The notes beneath the pieces were generated by a model. It had not been told where the DNA came from, made no database searches, and saw only the letters and a program-made list of their open reading frames with translations. Source: G963668345 sp965206025 (lineage in GTDB: Bacteria > Acidobacteriota > Terriglobia > Bryobacterales > UBA6623). From it: DNA of 64,000 nt. Where the stretch lies: contig CBDBIU010000003.1 of the NCBI GenBank assembly GCA_965206025.1, positions 310,001 to 374,000 on the forward strand, given 5' to 3'. Made by a program: the position numbers and the translations under genes. Of this stretch, positions 56,570 through 64,000 are shown piece by piece. Within the stretch, counting starts at the first letter, position 1. The number at the start of each line of letters is the position of its first letter.

Positions 56570-58018
56570 CTACGCCTTTTCCCGATGATCCGCGAGCAGC
56601 TGCTCGATCCCCACTAGATCGGTCGGATAGCGACCCGTGTAGCAGGCGTAGCAATACTCGCCTTGCAGGTCGTTGACCGATTGGCGGAGGCCTTCCATGG
56701 ACAAATAGGCAAGCGAATCGGCTTCGCAGTGGCCGCGGATTTCCTCTATGGACCGCGTAGCGGCGATCAGCTCCTCTTTGTCGGGCGTGTCCACGCCGTA
56801 ATAGCAGGGCGAAATGGTGGGCGGGCAAGAGATCCTGATGTGCACCTCGCGGGCGCCGGCTTGGCGCATGATGCGAACGATCTTCCGGCTCGTCGTGCCG
56901 CGGACAATGGAATCGTCGACGAGCACGACGCGCTGTCCCGTGATCAGGTGGCGCACGGGGTTGAGCTTCAGCTTGACGCCGAAGTCTCGAATGGATTGCT
57001 TCGGTTCAATGAACGTCCGGCCCACGTAGTGGTTGCGGATGAGGCCCATCCTGTAAGGGATGCCGGACTCGGCGGCGAACCCGATGGCGGCGGCCACCCC
57101 GGAGTCGGGAACCGGAACGACCAGGTCGGCGTCCACCGGCGCTTCTCGAGCTAAGCGGCGGCCTAGCATTTCCCGCGACTCCTGCACCGGGCGTCCGAAA
57201 ACAATCGAGTCCGGACGCGAGAAGTAAACGTGCTCGAAGACGCACTGCCGGTGCTCGAGCTCGGGAGCGAAGCGTTCGCGGTGCAGGCCTTCCTCGTCGA
57301 CGATGACCATTTCTCCCGGTCGAACGTCGTCAATATAGCGGGCGCCGATCAAATCGAAAGCGCACGTTTCGGACGCGAAAACGTAGGCCGCGCGGCCGTT
57401 GTGCGTCAGCGTCCCCACGGCCAAGGGCCGAAACCCCCGCGGGTCTCGAGCCACGATCAGCCGGTCCTTAGCGAGCAGAGCCAGCGAGTAGGCCCCCTCT
57501 AGGCGCAGCAAAGATTCTCGTAGGGCGTGCTTGAGGCGCTGTTCCCGAGACCGCGCCATCAGGTGCACGATCACTTCCGTATCGCTGCTGGCCTGGAAGA
57601 TGGAACCGCTGCTTTCGAGTTCGCGCCGCAGATCGATGGCGTTCGTCAGATTGCCGTTGTGCGCTACGGCGATTTGCCCCTTACTGCACTCCACGAAAAA
57701 CGGCTGGGCGTTGAGACTAGCGCTCTGACCCGCGGTGGAGTAGCGCGTGTGGCCGACGGCCATGTGGCCGGGAAGTTCCTTGAGCACCGATTCGGTGAAG
57801 ACTTCGGCCACCAATCCCATAGCCTTCCGGCAATGGATCTGTTGGCCGTCGCTCGAGCACATGCCGGCGCTTTCCTGTCCTCGATGCTGTAGGGCGTACA
57901 GCCCCAGGTAAGCGAGATTGGCTGCCTCGGGGTGGCCGTAGATGGCAAAGACCCCGCATTCCTCGTGGAAGTGGTCGTCGGTTGATTCCACCACGCGCTC
58001 ATGGGTTGGCTGCTTCAT
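56570..58018 (-). CDS. purF: Amidophosphoribosyltransferase
   Basis: First committed step of purine synthesis: PRPP and glutamine to phosphoribosylamine. From the ATG at 58018 it is 482 aa, including a 20-residue propeptide before the nucleophile C21 (HEECGVFAIYG). This is the Bacillus-type enzyme with a propeptide and an Fe-S cluster; cluster cysteines are probably those of CYYGVDTP and YCYACYTG. The PRPP site is VLVDDSIVRGTTSRK. The frame is open 36 codons further upstream, but without similarity. Upstream lies about 280 bp with no gene before purL's hairpin repeat. Confidence 0.96.
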   Translation of the reverse strand: MKQPTHERVVESTDDHFHEECGVFAIYGHPEAANLAYLGLYALQHRGQESAGMCSSDGQQIHCRKAMGLVAEVFTESVLKELPGHMAVGHTRYSTAGQSASLNAQPFFVECSKGQIAVAHNGNLTNAIDLRRELESSGSIFQASSDTEVIVHLMARSREQRLKHALRESLLRLEGAYSLALLAKDRLIVARDPRGFRPLAVGTLTHNGRAAYVFASETCAFDLIGARYIDDVRPGEMVIVDEEGLHRERFAPELEHRQCVFEHVYFSRPDSIVFGRPVQESREMLGRRLAREAPVDADLVVPVPDSGVAAAIGFAAESGIPYRMGLIRNHYVGRTFIEPKQSIRDFGVKLKLNPVRHLITGQRVVLVDDSIVRGTTSRKIVRIMRQAGAREVHIRISCPPTISPCYYGVDTPDKEELIAATRSIEEIRGHCEADSLAYLSMEGLRQSVNDLQGEYCYACYTGRYPTDLVGIEQLLADHREKA

Positions 58019-58298
58019 CGTTGATCCGTTAACCGATGCGACGTCGATATCCTGGAGTGGTCCAGCTTTGGCTGTGTTGTTGAGCGCGAGGCGAAAGTCG
58101 ACACCAAGCGCGCGCTCCTGACCCAACGGGTGATGAAATCGGTCCCAACGATTTTCTTATCGTCGAGCCAATCATCAATCCTGTTGGCTCGATCGTGTTT
58201 CCGCGACCGGCTACTGTCTAGTGTAACGTTTCGGCGCCGTCCAGCGGCGAAATCCGAGGGGAAAGCACTCCCAACGCCGGCTTCCCTCCCCAGCCGTT

Positions 58299-58340
58299 CT
58301 AGCCCGCTTTTCTCGCCACGTGGTGAGAAAAGCGGGCTAG
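58299..58340. repeat. 42-bp near-perfect palindrome (copy H of the CTAG repeat family)
   Basis: CTAGCCCGCTTTTCTC and its exact complement flank a short CCACGTGG centre. It is the two repeat ends joined with the middle deleted. It begins 3 bp after the purL stop on the minus strand and could stop transcription as a hairpin, though no T-tract follows. Confidence 0.85.
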
Positions 58341-58342
58341 TT

Positions 58343-60586
58343 TCACTGCCGCTCCAACATCCGCTCGAGCGCGGTATCCCAGCGCTCATACATCTTGCCA
58401 ACAGGCGCGGTGAGCAACTCGGCGTCATTGAGCCGGACGGAGATCGTTTCGGCGTCCGTCTCGCCCACCAAGGGCGCCTCGACGCTAAACCGCGATGCCA
58501 ACTCCACGACCGCGGCAACGTCGTCGGGCGGGACAGACAACAAGATTCGCGAGGGCGCTTCGCCGAACAGCAGGTAGTGGCTGGGAGCGTCCGAGCGCAG
58601 TTCGAGCCGGGCCCCGACGCCGGCCGGCCCGAAGCTCGATTCAGCCAGCGTCACGGCCAGTCCGCCGTCGCTGACGTCGTGGGCCGATTCCGCCAGACCT
58701 TGACGCACGATTTCACGCATCGCCGCCTGGACGCTTTTTTCGTAATCGAGGTCGATGCCCGGAGGCAACCCCCACACTTGACCGAGGACGACCTTTGCGT
58801 ACTGCGAGCTGCCGAAACGTCGCGGCGCTCGATTGCCAGGCCCCGGAAGCATGCCACCCAGCAAGACGAGGGACCTTCCCGGCCGCTGGAAATGGACACC
58901 CAAAGGCGCATTCATATGATCCACAATGCCCACCACGCCGACCACCGGCGTGGGGTAGATGCTCTGGCCGAGGGTCTCGTTGTATAGGCTGACATTGCCC
59001 CCCGTAATCGGCGTCTGAAAGTGCCGGCAGGCCTCCCCCATCCCCTCGATCGCGGCTACGAGTTGGGCCATGATCTCCGGCTTTTCCGGATTGCCGAAGT
59101 TCAGGCAATTGGTCGCGCCGATCGGTTCGGCTCCCACGGTCGAGAGGTTCCGGCAGCATTCGGCAACGGCCAATCGCGCACCTTCTTTTGGGTCGAGCGA
59201 ACAGTAGCGCCCGTTGCCGTCGAGCGCCATGGCTAGCGAGACGCCCGCGTCTTTGATGCGAATCACCGCGGCGTCACCGCCGGGGCCTTGCGTCGTGTTC
59301 GTGCGCACCATGTAGTCGTACTGCTCGTAAATCCAACGCTTGGAGCAAATGTCGGGGGAAGCGAGCAGGGCCTCGAGCCCCTCCCGGAGTTCTCGTTTTG
59401 AAGGTTCGGCTAGGCCGGGTCCGTCGAGCGGCGCGCTCCGCCAGGGTTCGCCGGCGGGCCGGTCGTAGAGCGGAGAATCGTTGGTCAGCAGCGAGTTCGG
59501 TATTTCGCCGACCACCTGGCCGTTGCTTCGGACCCGCAACAGGCCGTCTGAGGTGACAGCTCCTATCCGAACGGCATCGAGACCCCATTTCCCGAAGACC
59601 CGCGAAATCTCTTCTTCTCGCCCGCGCTCGGCCACCAGCAGCATTCTTTCCTGGGATTCCGAGAGCATGATTTCGTACGGGCTCATGCCGCTTTCGCGCT
59701 GCGGAACGCGACCGAGATCGATTTCAATCCCGCTCTCGCCTCGTCCGCCCATCTCGCAGGTGGAGCACGTCAATCCGGCCGCGCCCATGTCTTGAATGCC
59801 CAGGACGGCTCCGGTCTGCATCGCCTCCAAGCAAGCCTCGAGCAGCAGCTTCTCGAGAAACGGGTCGCCGACCTGGACGTTAGGCCTTTTCTTTTCCGAT
59901 TCCTCGTCGAACTCGGTCGAGGCCATCGAGGCTCCGTGGATACCGTCGCGACCCGTTTTCGCGCCGACGTAAATCACCGGGTTTCCGACTCCCGAGGCCG
60001 CGCCGTAGAAAATCTTATCTTTCGGGAAGATGCCAAGGGCGAAGGCATTGACCAGCGGGTTGCCGCCGTAGCTTGGCTCGAAGATGCACTCCCCGCCGAT
60101 CGTAGGTACGCCGAAACAGTTGCCGTAATGGGCAATGCCGCCCACGACGCCTTTAGCAATGTGGCGGTTGCGGACCCCGTCTCGGGGATCGTCCGGCATG
60201 CCGAAACGCAGGGAATCCATCACCGCGACGGGCCGTGCGCCCATCGTAAAAATATCCCGCAAGATGCCGCCTACGCCCGTAGCGGCGCCTTGAAACGGTT
60301 CGATGAAGCTTGGGTGGTTGTGCGACTCGATCTTGAAGGCAGCAGCGTATCCGCCGCCGATGTCCACGATCCCGGCGTTCTCTCCCGGCCCCACAAGAAC
60401 CCTGGGGCCCGAAGTCGGCAACTTTTTTAAATGGACGCGCGAGCTCTTGTAGGAACAGTGCTCGCTCCACATGACGCCAATGATGCCCAGCTCGGTCAGG
60501 TTCGGCTCGCGCCCGAGACGCTCGACGACGCGCTCGTATTCGGAGGCCGTCAAGCCGTGTTGCGCGACAAGATCGTCAGCTCGCAT
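58343..60586 (-). CDS. purL: Phosphoribosylformylglycinamidine synthase subunit PurL
   Basis: ATP-dependent subunit making FGAM from FGAR with ammonia from PurQ; 747 aa, the small PurL type that works with PurQ and PurS. Typical blocks are GVMWSEHCSYKSS, GPGENAGIVDIGGGYAAAFKIESHNHP and GGVGGILRDIFTMGARPVA as the ATP-grasp-like core, with the second half starting at KRWIYEQYDYMVRTNT. Its ATG lies inside the end of repeat copy C (GAAATGCGAGC), so the repeat supplies the first codons. Confidence 0.96.
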   Translation of the reverse strand: MRADDLVAQHGLTASEYERVVERLGREPNLTELGIIGVMWSEHCSYKSSRVHLKKLPTSGPRVLVGPGENAGIVDIGGGYAAAFKIESHNHPSFIEPFQGAATGVGGILRDIFTMGARPVAVMDSLRFGMPDDPRDGVRNRHIAKGVVGGIAHYGNCFGVPTIGGECIFEPSYGGNPLVNAFALGIFPKDKIFYGAASGVGNPVIYVGAKTGRDGIHGASMASTEFDEESEKKRPNVQVGDPFLEKLLLEACLEAMQTGAVLGIQDMGAAGLTCSTCEMGGRGESGIEIDLGRVPQRESGMSPYEIMLSESQERMLLVAERGREEEISRVFGKWGLDAVRIGAVTSDGLLRVRSNGQVVGEIPNSLLTNDSPLYDRPAGEPWRSAPLDGPGLAEPSKRELREGLEALLASPDICSKRWIYEQYDYMVRTNTTQGPGGDAAVIRIKDAGVSLAMALDGNGRYCSLDPKEGARLAVAECCRNLSTVGAEPIGATNCLNFGNPEKPEIMAQLVAAIEGMGEACRHFQTPITGGNVSLYNETLGQSIYPTPVVGVVGIVDHMNAPLGVHFQRPGRSLVLLGGMLPGPGNRAPRRFGSSQYAKVVLGQVWGLPPGIDLDYEKSVQAAMREIVRQGLAESAHDVSDGGLAVTLAESSFGPAGVGARLELRSDAPSHYLLFGEAPSRILLSVPPDDVAAVVELASRFSVEAPLVGETDAETISVRLNDAELLTAPVGKMYERWDTALERMLERQ

Positions 60587-60770
60587 TTCTCATCATCTGA
60601 CGGTCAAGGCACGCAATAAGCCCGCCATTACCGCGTTGCGCTCACCGTGCTCGACGTAGGGTTTAAGTACGCACGCATTATGCAAGAAACGGGGCGCCGA
60701 GGGTGGCGCGCCTTGTGCTGACGGGCTTCTCACGCACTTCGCCTCGCCCCGTGGCGAGAAAGGCGGGCTG
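60581..60770. repeat. CTAG-family palindromic repeat, full copy C
   Basis: About 190 bp between purL and purQ. The left end GCATTTCTCATCATCTGACGG and right end GTGGCGAGAAAGGCGGGCT are the inverted arms, here lacking the outer CTAG. It supplies the purL start codon and fills nearly all of the purL-purQ spacer, which may uncouple the two genes. Confidence 0.78.
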
Positions 60771-60787
60771 GTGCCTGTGCTCATTCG

Positions 60788-61486
60788 TTAGCGAGCCGCG
60801 GCAAAGGCGGAAGCCATCGACTGAAGAATCAACAGGCCGTCGGTCGATCCCATGGCCGCGTCGGCGGCGCGTTCGGGGTGGGGCATCATCCCGAGGATGT
60901 TGCGTCCTTCGTTCAGAATGCCGGCGATGTTTCCCACCGAGCCGTTCGGGTTCGCTTCGGGAGTCGCTTCCCCTTCCGGAGTTACGTAGCGAAAGGCGAC
61001 CCGGTCCTGTTGTTCGAGCGTCTGGAGCGTCCCCTCATCGGCGTAGTAGCGACCCTCACCGTGAGCGATAGGAATGGCCAGTATCCGCCCACGCTCCAAA
61101 CGGTGAGTGAAGAGCGATTCCACTGTTTCGGCGCGCAAATAAAGGGTACGGCAGATCAACGACAACCCCGGGTTGCGCAACAGCGCCCCCGGCAGTAGGC
61201 CGGCTTCCACCAGGATCTGAAAGCCGTTGCAGATGCCGATGACCAACCCGCCGTCACCGCCAAATCGCCGAATCGCCTTCATCACCGGGGAAAAACGCGC
61301 GATGGCGCCTGCCCGCAAGTAATCTCCATAGGAGAACCCGCCCGGCAAAACCACGACATCGAAGCCCGACAAGTCCTCGGACTCGTGCCAGATCGGCGCG
61401 GCCGATTCACCGAGGTTTTCTGTCGTGGCGTAGAAGGCGTCGTGATCGCAGTTGGAGCCGGGGAAGATGACAACGCCGAAGTTCAT
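60788..61486 (-). CDS. purQ: Phosphoribosylformylglycinamidine synthase subunit PurQ
   Basis: Glutaminase subunit that feeds ammonia to PurL; 232 aa. The nucleophile Cys is in VIGICNGFQILVEAGLLPG, and the His-Glu pair in GMMPHPERA. The N-terminus VVIFPGSNCDHDAFYA is typical. It precedes purL on the minus strand with repeat C between them. purS, the third subunit gene, often lies directly upstream; in the gap at 61487-61876 I found none. Confidence 0.95.
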   Translation of the reverse strand: MNFGVVIFPGSNCDHDAFYATTENLGESAAPIWHESEDLSGFDVVVLPGGFSYGDYLRAGAIARFSPVMKAIRRFGGDGGLVIGICNGFQILVEAGLLPGALLRNPGLSLICRTLYLRAETVESLFTHRLERGRILAIPIAHGEGRYYADEGTLQTLEQQDRVAFRYVTPEGEATPEANPNGSVGNIAGILNEGRNILGMMPHPERAADAAMGSTDGLLILQSMASAFAAAR

Positions 61487-61876
61487 CGAGACTCAACCAT
61501 CGAGAAACGCAAAAGCGCCGGCACCCAGGGCAAGACAAACCGTCGGCGGCGGAAGGAAAGCGAAGCAGCCCGTTTTACAACTTTCAAGTAACTGAAAACA
61601 AGAACTTTGCCGCCGACCTCGCCGTCCCCGGAATCGAGCGGCGAAAGGAGATCAGGAAACGATCTGAGAGAGAGCCGATGTACCCGGGCCGGCAAGACGA
61701 TAGTGTAGCATTTCCGCCCGAATGGGCTGCCGCCCGCTACTCTCTCGGCGGCGTCGAGCCGTGATTTCAATCCCGCGAGCTGTTCGAGGGTCGCGCCGGC
61801 ATCGAGGCCGGATGGTCACAACGGCCGATCCGAGCGCTGAACCGACCGGGGAACCACCCGCGGGCGGCAAGCGGCG
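61487..61876. other. 390-bp gap upstream of purQ
   Basis: No purS or other gene is visible. On the minus strand TACACT (about 61701-61706) may be the -10 box of the purQ promoter, without a clear -35 box. Confidence 0.4.
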
Positions 61877-62911
61877 CTACTCCCTAAAGCCGTACCTTCC
61901 CGCGACGTGACGTGCAAGGTGGTTTTCAACTTCGGCTCCGTTGCGTAGAATTTCCAGGAAAGCGGCCCGCAGTACTTGCTCCTTTTGGTTCATCAGGGTT
62001 TCACGGATTGTCTGCTGCACCCGGGGATCGGAGAATTCTCGCCGGCCGGCCGTTTGCTTGGAAATGAGTTTGAGAATGAGATATCCCCGCTTGGTTCTGA
62101 TGATGGGGGATACCTCGCCCGGTGACAACGACGCCACGGCTCGGCGCAACGGGATGTCGACCTTCTCCAGGCTCGATTGTGGAATGAACCCCAGGTCGCC
62201 GCCGTTGGCCGTCGAAACCGGGTCTTCGGAAAAGCTCTGCGCGAGAACATCGAACTCTTCCCCGTCGCGGAGCCGCTCTTCGATCATGGCGATTTTCGCG
62301 CGGGCGCTTTCCCGGTCCGTGGCGTCGTCATTCCGCAGATTCGGGACGGGCACCTCGCTGTGGGAGGTCACCACGATCTCGGCGACGTGATACTGCTGTT
62401 CGGGAAAGTTAAAGCCGGCTTTATTGTCTTCGTAATACGCTTTTATTTCATCTTCGCTTACCGAGACCGCTGACCTGATTTCTTTGTTCAACAGCCTCTC
62501 AATCGTCAGTGTACGCCGCAACTCCTCTCTGAATTCCTCCCTGGTCATGCCACGCTCTTCGATATATTTTCGGAAGGCCTCGGCGTCAGGATGCAGTGCT
62601 TCGCGCTCTTCCAAGCGAGCCTGTACGTCGGAGTCGACGGCCGTGAGTCCCTCTTTTTCGGCTCGCCGCAACATGGCATAGCGGTCGATCACCCCGCGGA
62701 GAACGGTCAGGCGAAGCATCTCGGCCTGATGCTTCGTGGGAGGTTCGGCCATGTCGCCGACTTCGTTTTGGTAATACTTATCGAGCTGCGCGTAGGTAAT
62801 CCGGTAGCCATTGACGACGGCGGCCGCATCGCTGTCGGCGCCATTCCGACAAGCGCAGAGCACAAGTACACAACCGACCCAGGCGCTAATTCGACGGACG
62901 TCGACGACCAT
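61877..62911 (-). CDS. SurA/PrsA-like peptidyl-prolyl isomerase lipoprotein
   Basis: A 344-aa envelope folding factor. The N-terminus has a hydrophobic helix and a lipobox ending in C21 (LVLCAC). A SurA-type N-terminal domain follows (VVNGYRITYAQLDKYYQ, LTIERLLNKEIRSAV). The parvulin domain runs from about 165 to 290 (YHVAEIVVTS, FSEDPVSTANGGDLGFIP, SPIIRTKRGYLILKL). Lipidation suggests PrsA-like anchoring, here perhaps in the inner or outer membrane. It lies next to rplQ with a full palindromic repeat between. Confidence 0.88.
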   Translation of the reverse strand: MVVDVRRISAWVGCVLVLCACRNGADSDAAAVVNGYRITYAQLDKYYQNEVGDMAEPPTKHQAEMLRLTVLRGVIDRYAMLRRAEKEGLTAVDSDVQARLEEREALHPDAEAFRKYIEERGMTREEFREELRRTLTIERLLNKEIRSAVSVSEDEIKAYYEDNKAGFNFPEQQYHVAEIVVTSHSEVPVPNLRNDDATDRESARAKIAMIEERLRDGEEFDVLAQSFSEDPVSTANGGDLGFIPQSSLEKVDIPLRRAVASLSPGEVSPIIRTKRGYLILKLISKQTAGRREFSDPRVQQTIRETLMNQKEQVLRAAFLEILRNGAEVENHLARHVAGRYGFRE

Positions 62912-62995
62912 ACTCCCCTATTGTAGTGCCGCGGAAACCAAGGCGGATGCGCGAGTCTTAGGCAGGCCGAGGGGCGGACCGCCGGGCCGGGACGC

Positions 62996-63180
62996 CTAGC
63001 CCGCTTTTCTCACCACGTGGCGAGGCGAAGTGCGTGAGAGGCCCGTCAGTACAAGGCGCGCGACGCTCGGCGAGGGGAGGCGTACTTGAACAGTACGTTG
63101 AGCACGGCGAGCAAGCGCAACGCAGTAATCACGGGCCTATTGCGTGCTTCGACCGTCAGGTGGTGAGAAATGCGGGCTAG
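62996..63180. repeat. CTAG-family palindromic repeat, full copy B
   Basis: The best complete copy: 185 bp from CTAGCCCGCTTTTCTCACC to GGTGAGAAATGCGGGCTAG. Inside are AGTGCGTGAGAGGCCCGTC, CGTACTTGAACAGTACG and CGCAACGCAGTAAT. Its right-hand CTAG gives the stop codon of rplQ on the minus strand. Confidence 0.85.
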
Positions 63181-63641
63181 GAGGAGGCCGGGGGAGGGGT
63201 TTCTTTTTCGGCGGGTTCGGATTCGGCCTGCTGCTTCAGGCGCTCTTCGCGCCGCTTGCGACGCTCCTCGCCGCGCTTTTTCAGTTCCGAGCCGACGACC
63301 TCAAGCATCGCCTGCTCGGCGCCGTCTCCCTTGCGTCCGCCCAGCCGGATCACTCTCGTGTACCCTCCGTCGCGCTGGGCGAAGCGAGGCCCCAGCGTTT
63401 CGAACAGCTTCTTGACGGCTCCCGGCGTTTGCAGGAAGGCCGCCGCCTGGCGGCGAGTGTGCAGGGTGTCGGCCTTGGCCAGCGTGATCATCTTCTCCAC
63501 CAAGGGCCGGGCCGCCTTCGCCCGGGTGACGGTCGTAATCACCCGGTCCTGGAGAATGACGCTCGTGGCGAGGCCACGAAGCAGGGCCCGCCGAGCGGAG
63601 CCGTCCCGCTGAAGTTTGAAGCCGCCCTTGCGATGCCGCAC
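63177..63641 (-). CDS. rplQ: 50S ribosomal protein L17
   Basis: A 154-aa L17: RHRKGGFKLQRDGSARRALLRGLATSVI at the N-terminus, RVITTVTRAKAARPLVEKMI and RDGGYTRVIRLGGRKGDGAEQA are the family blocks. A charged C-terminal extension of about 35 residues is species-specific. Its TAG stop lies in the end of repeat B. It follows rpoA by 15 bp, the usual order at the end of the ribosomal protein operon. Confidence 0.96.
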   Translation of the reverse strand: MRHRKGGFKLQRDGSARRALLRGLATSVILQDRVITTVTRAKAARPLVEKMITLAKADTLHTRRQAAAFLQTPGAVKKLFETLGPRFAQRDGGYTRVIRLGGRKGDGAEQAMLEVVGSELKKRGEERRKRREERLKQQAESEPAEKETPPPASS

Positions 63642-63656
63642 GTTATTTCCCTTCGC

Positions 63657-64000
<344 letters not shown>

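Noticed and set aside
58299..58340. Intrinsic terminator of purL
   Set aside because: The palindrome is strong, but no T-tract follows on either strand; it was listed as a repeat only.

Overview
The window looks like a chromosomal segment of an Acidobacteriota bacterium (inference). The clues are a secreted VWFA-related protein of the kind common in that phylum, a small basic secreted protein type I associate with Solibacter/Bryobacter-like genomes, clpX-lon-engB-rho in a row, and a mix of Gfo/Idh oxidoreductases, a Uma2 endonuclease, DoxX proteins and many palindromic intergenic repeats. The DNA is GC-rich. Every housekeeping gene looks intact; nearly all damage is in accessory genes.

Layout. 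0.2-6.7 kb: purC, an HtrA-like protease and two membrane GT-C type glycosyltransferases, the second split by a mobile element. 6.8-10.9 kb: ilvD, a TraB/GumN lipidless secreted protein and leuB. 11.1-17.5 kb: transposon debris, then clpX, lon, engB and rho. 17.5-22.0 kb: a non-coding stretch, a secreted VWFA protein and two tandem membrane-anchored coiled-coil paralogues, one split by the same mobile element. 22.2-25.8 kb: a GT2 glycosyltransferase, a flippase-like membrane protein and a GT-C glycosyltransferase. 26-33 kb: accessory DNA with an odd methyltransferase-like protein, an insertion sequence, an orphan TadG/TadE/TadE set (tadG broken twice) and a frameshifted Uma2 gene. 33.3-43.4 kb: two Gfo/Idh oxidoreductases, a PhyH dioxygenase, recG, rsmD, two DoxX genes, a KdgD/DapA-like aldolase, thioredoxin and a glutaredoxin-like protein. 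43.6-49.3 kb: tRNA-Arg with an adjacent integrase, a DUF488 gene, a second copy of the insertion sequence, an RHS fragment and another insertion sequence. 49.4-64 kb: typA, an NRPS carrier-domain relic, the main sigma factor, rlmN, an M16 peptidase, purF, purL, purQ, a SurA/PrsA-like lipoprotein, rplQ and the 3' part of rpoA.

The strongest unusual signal is the repeat content. Three copies of a 456-bp element with ISL3-like ends and perfect 8-bp target duplications (GTTCTTGA, TCTAAAAT, GACTTATT) each interrupt a protein gene. Removing 464 bp from each restores the reading frame. The copies differ at one base that I could find, so the element moved recently. Separately, a family of palindromic repeats ending in CTAG sits at gene boundaries. 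Its ends supply the stop codon of three genes and the start codon of two. A second, smaller inverted-repeat family also ends in CTAG, and one member shares that CTAG with a copy of the first family.

The purine genes (purC, purF, purL, purQ) are spread over both ends of the window, and purS is not visible. All family assignments come from reading motifs in the translated sequence; no database search was run.
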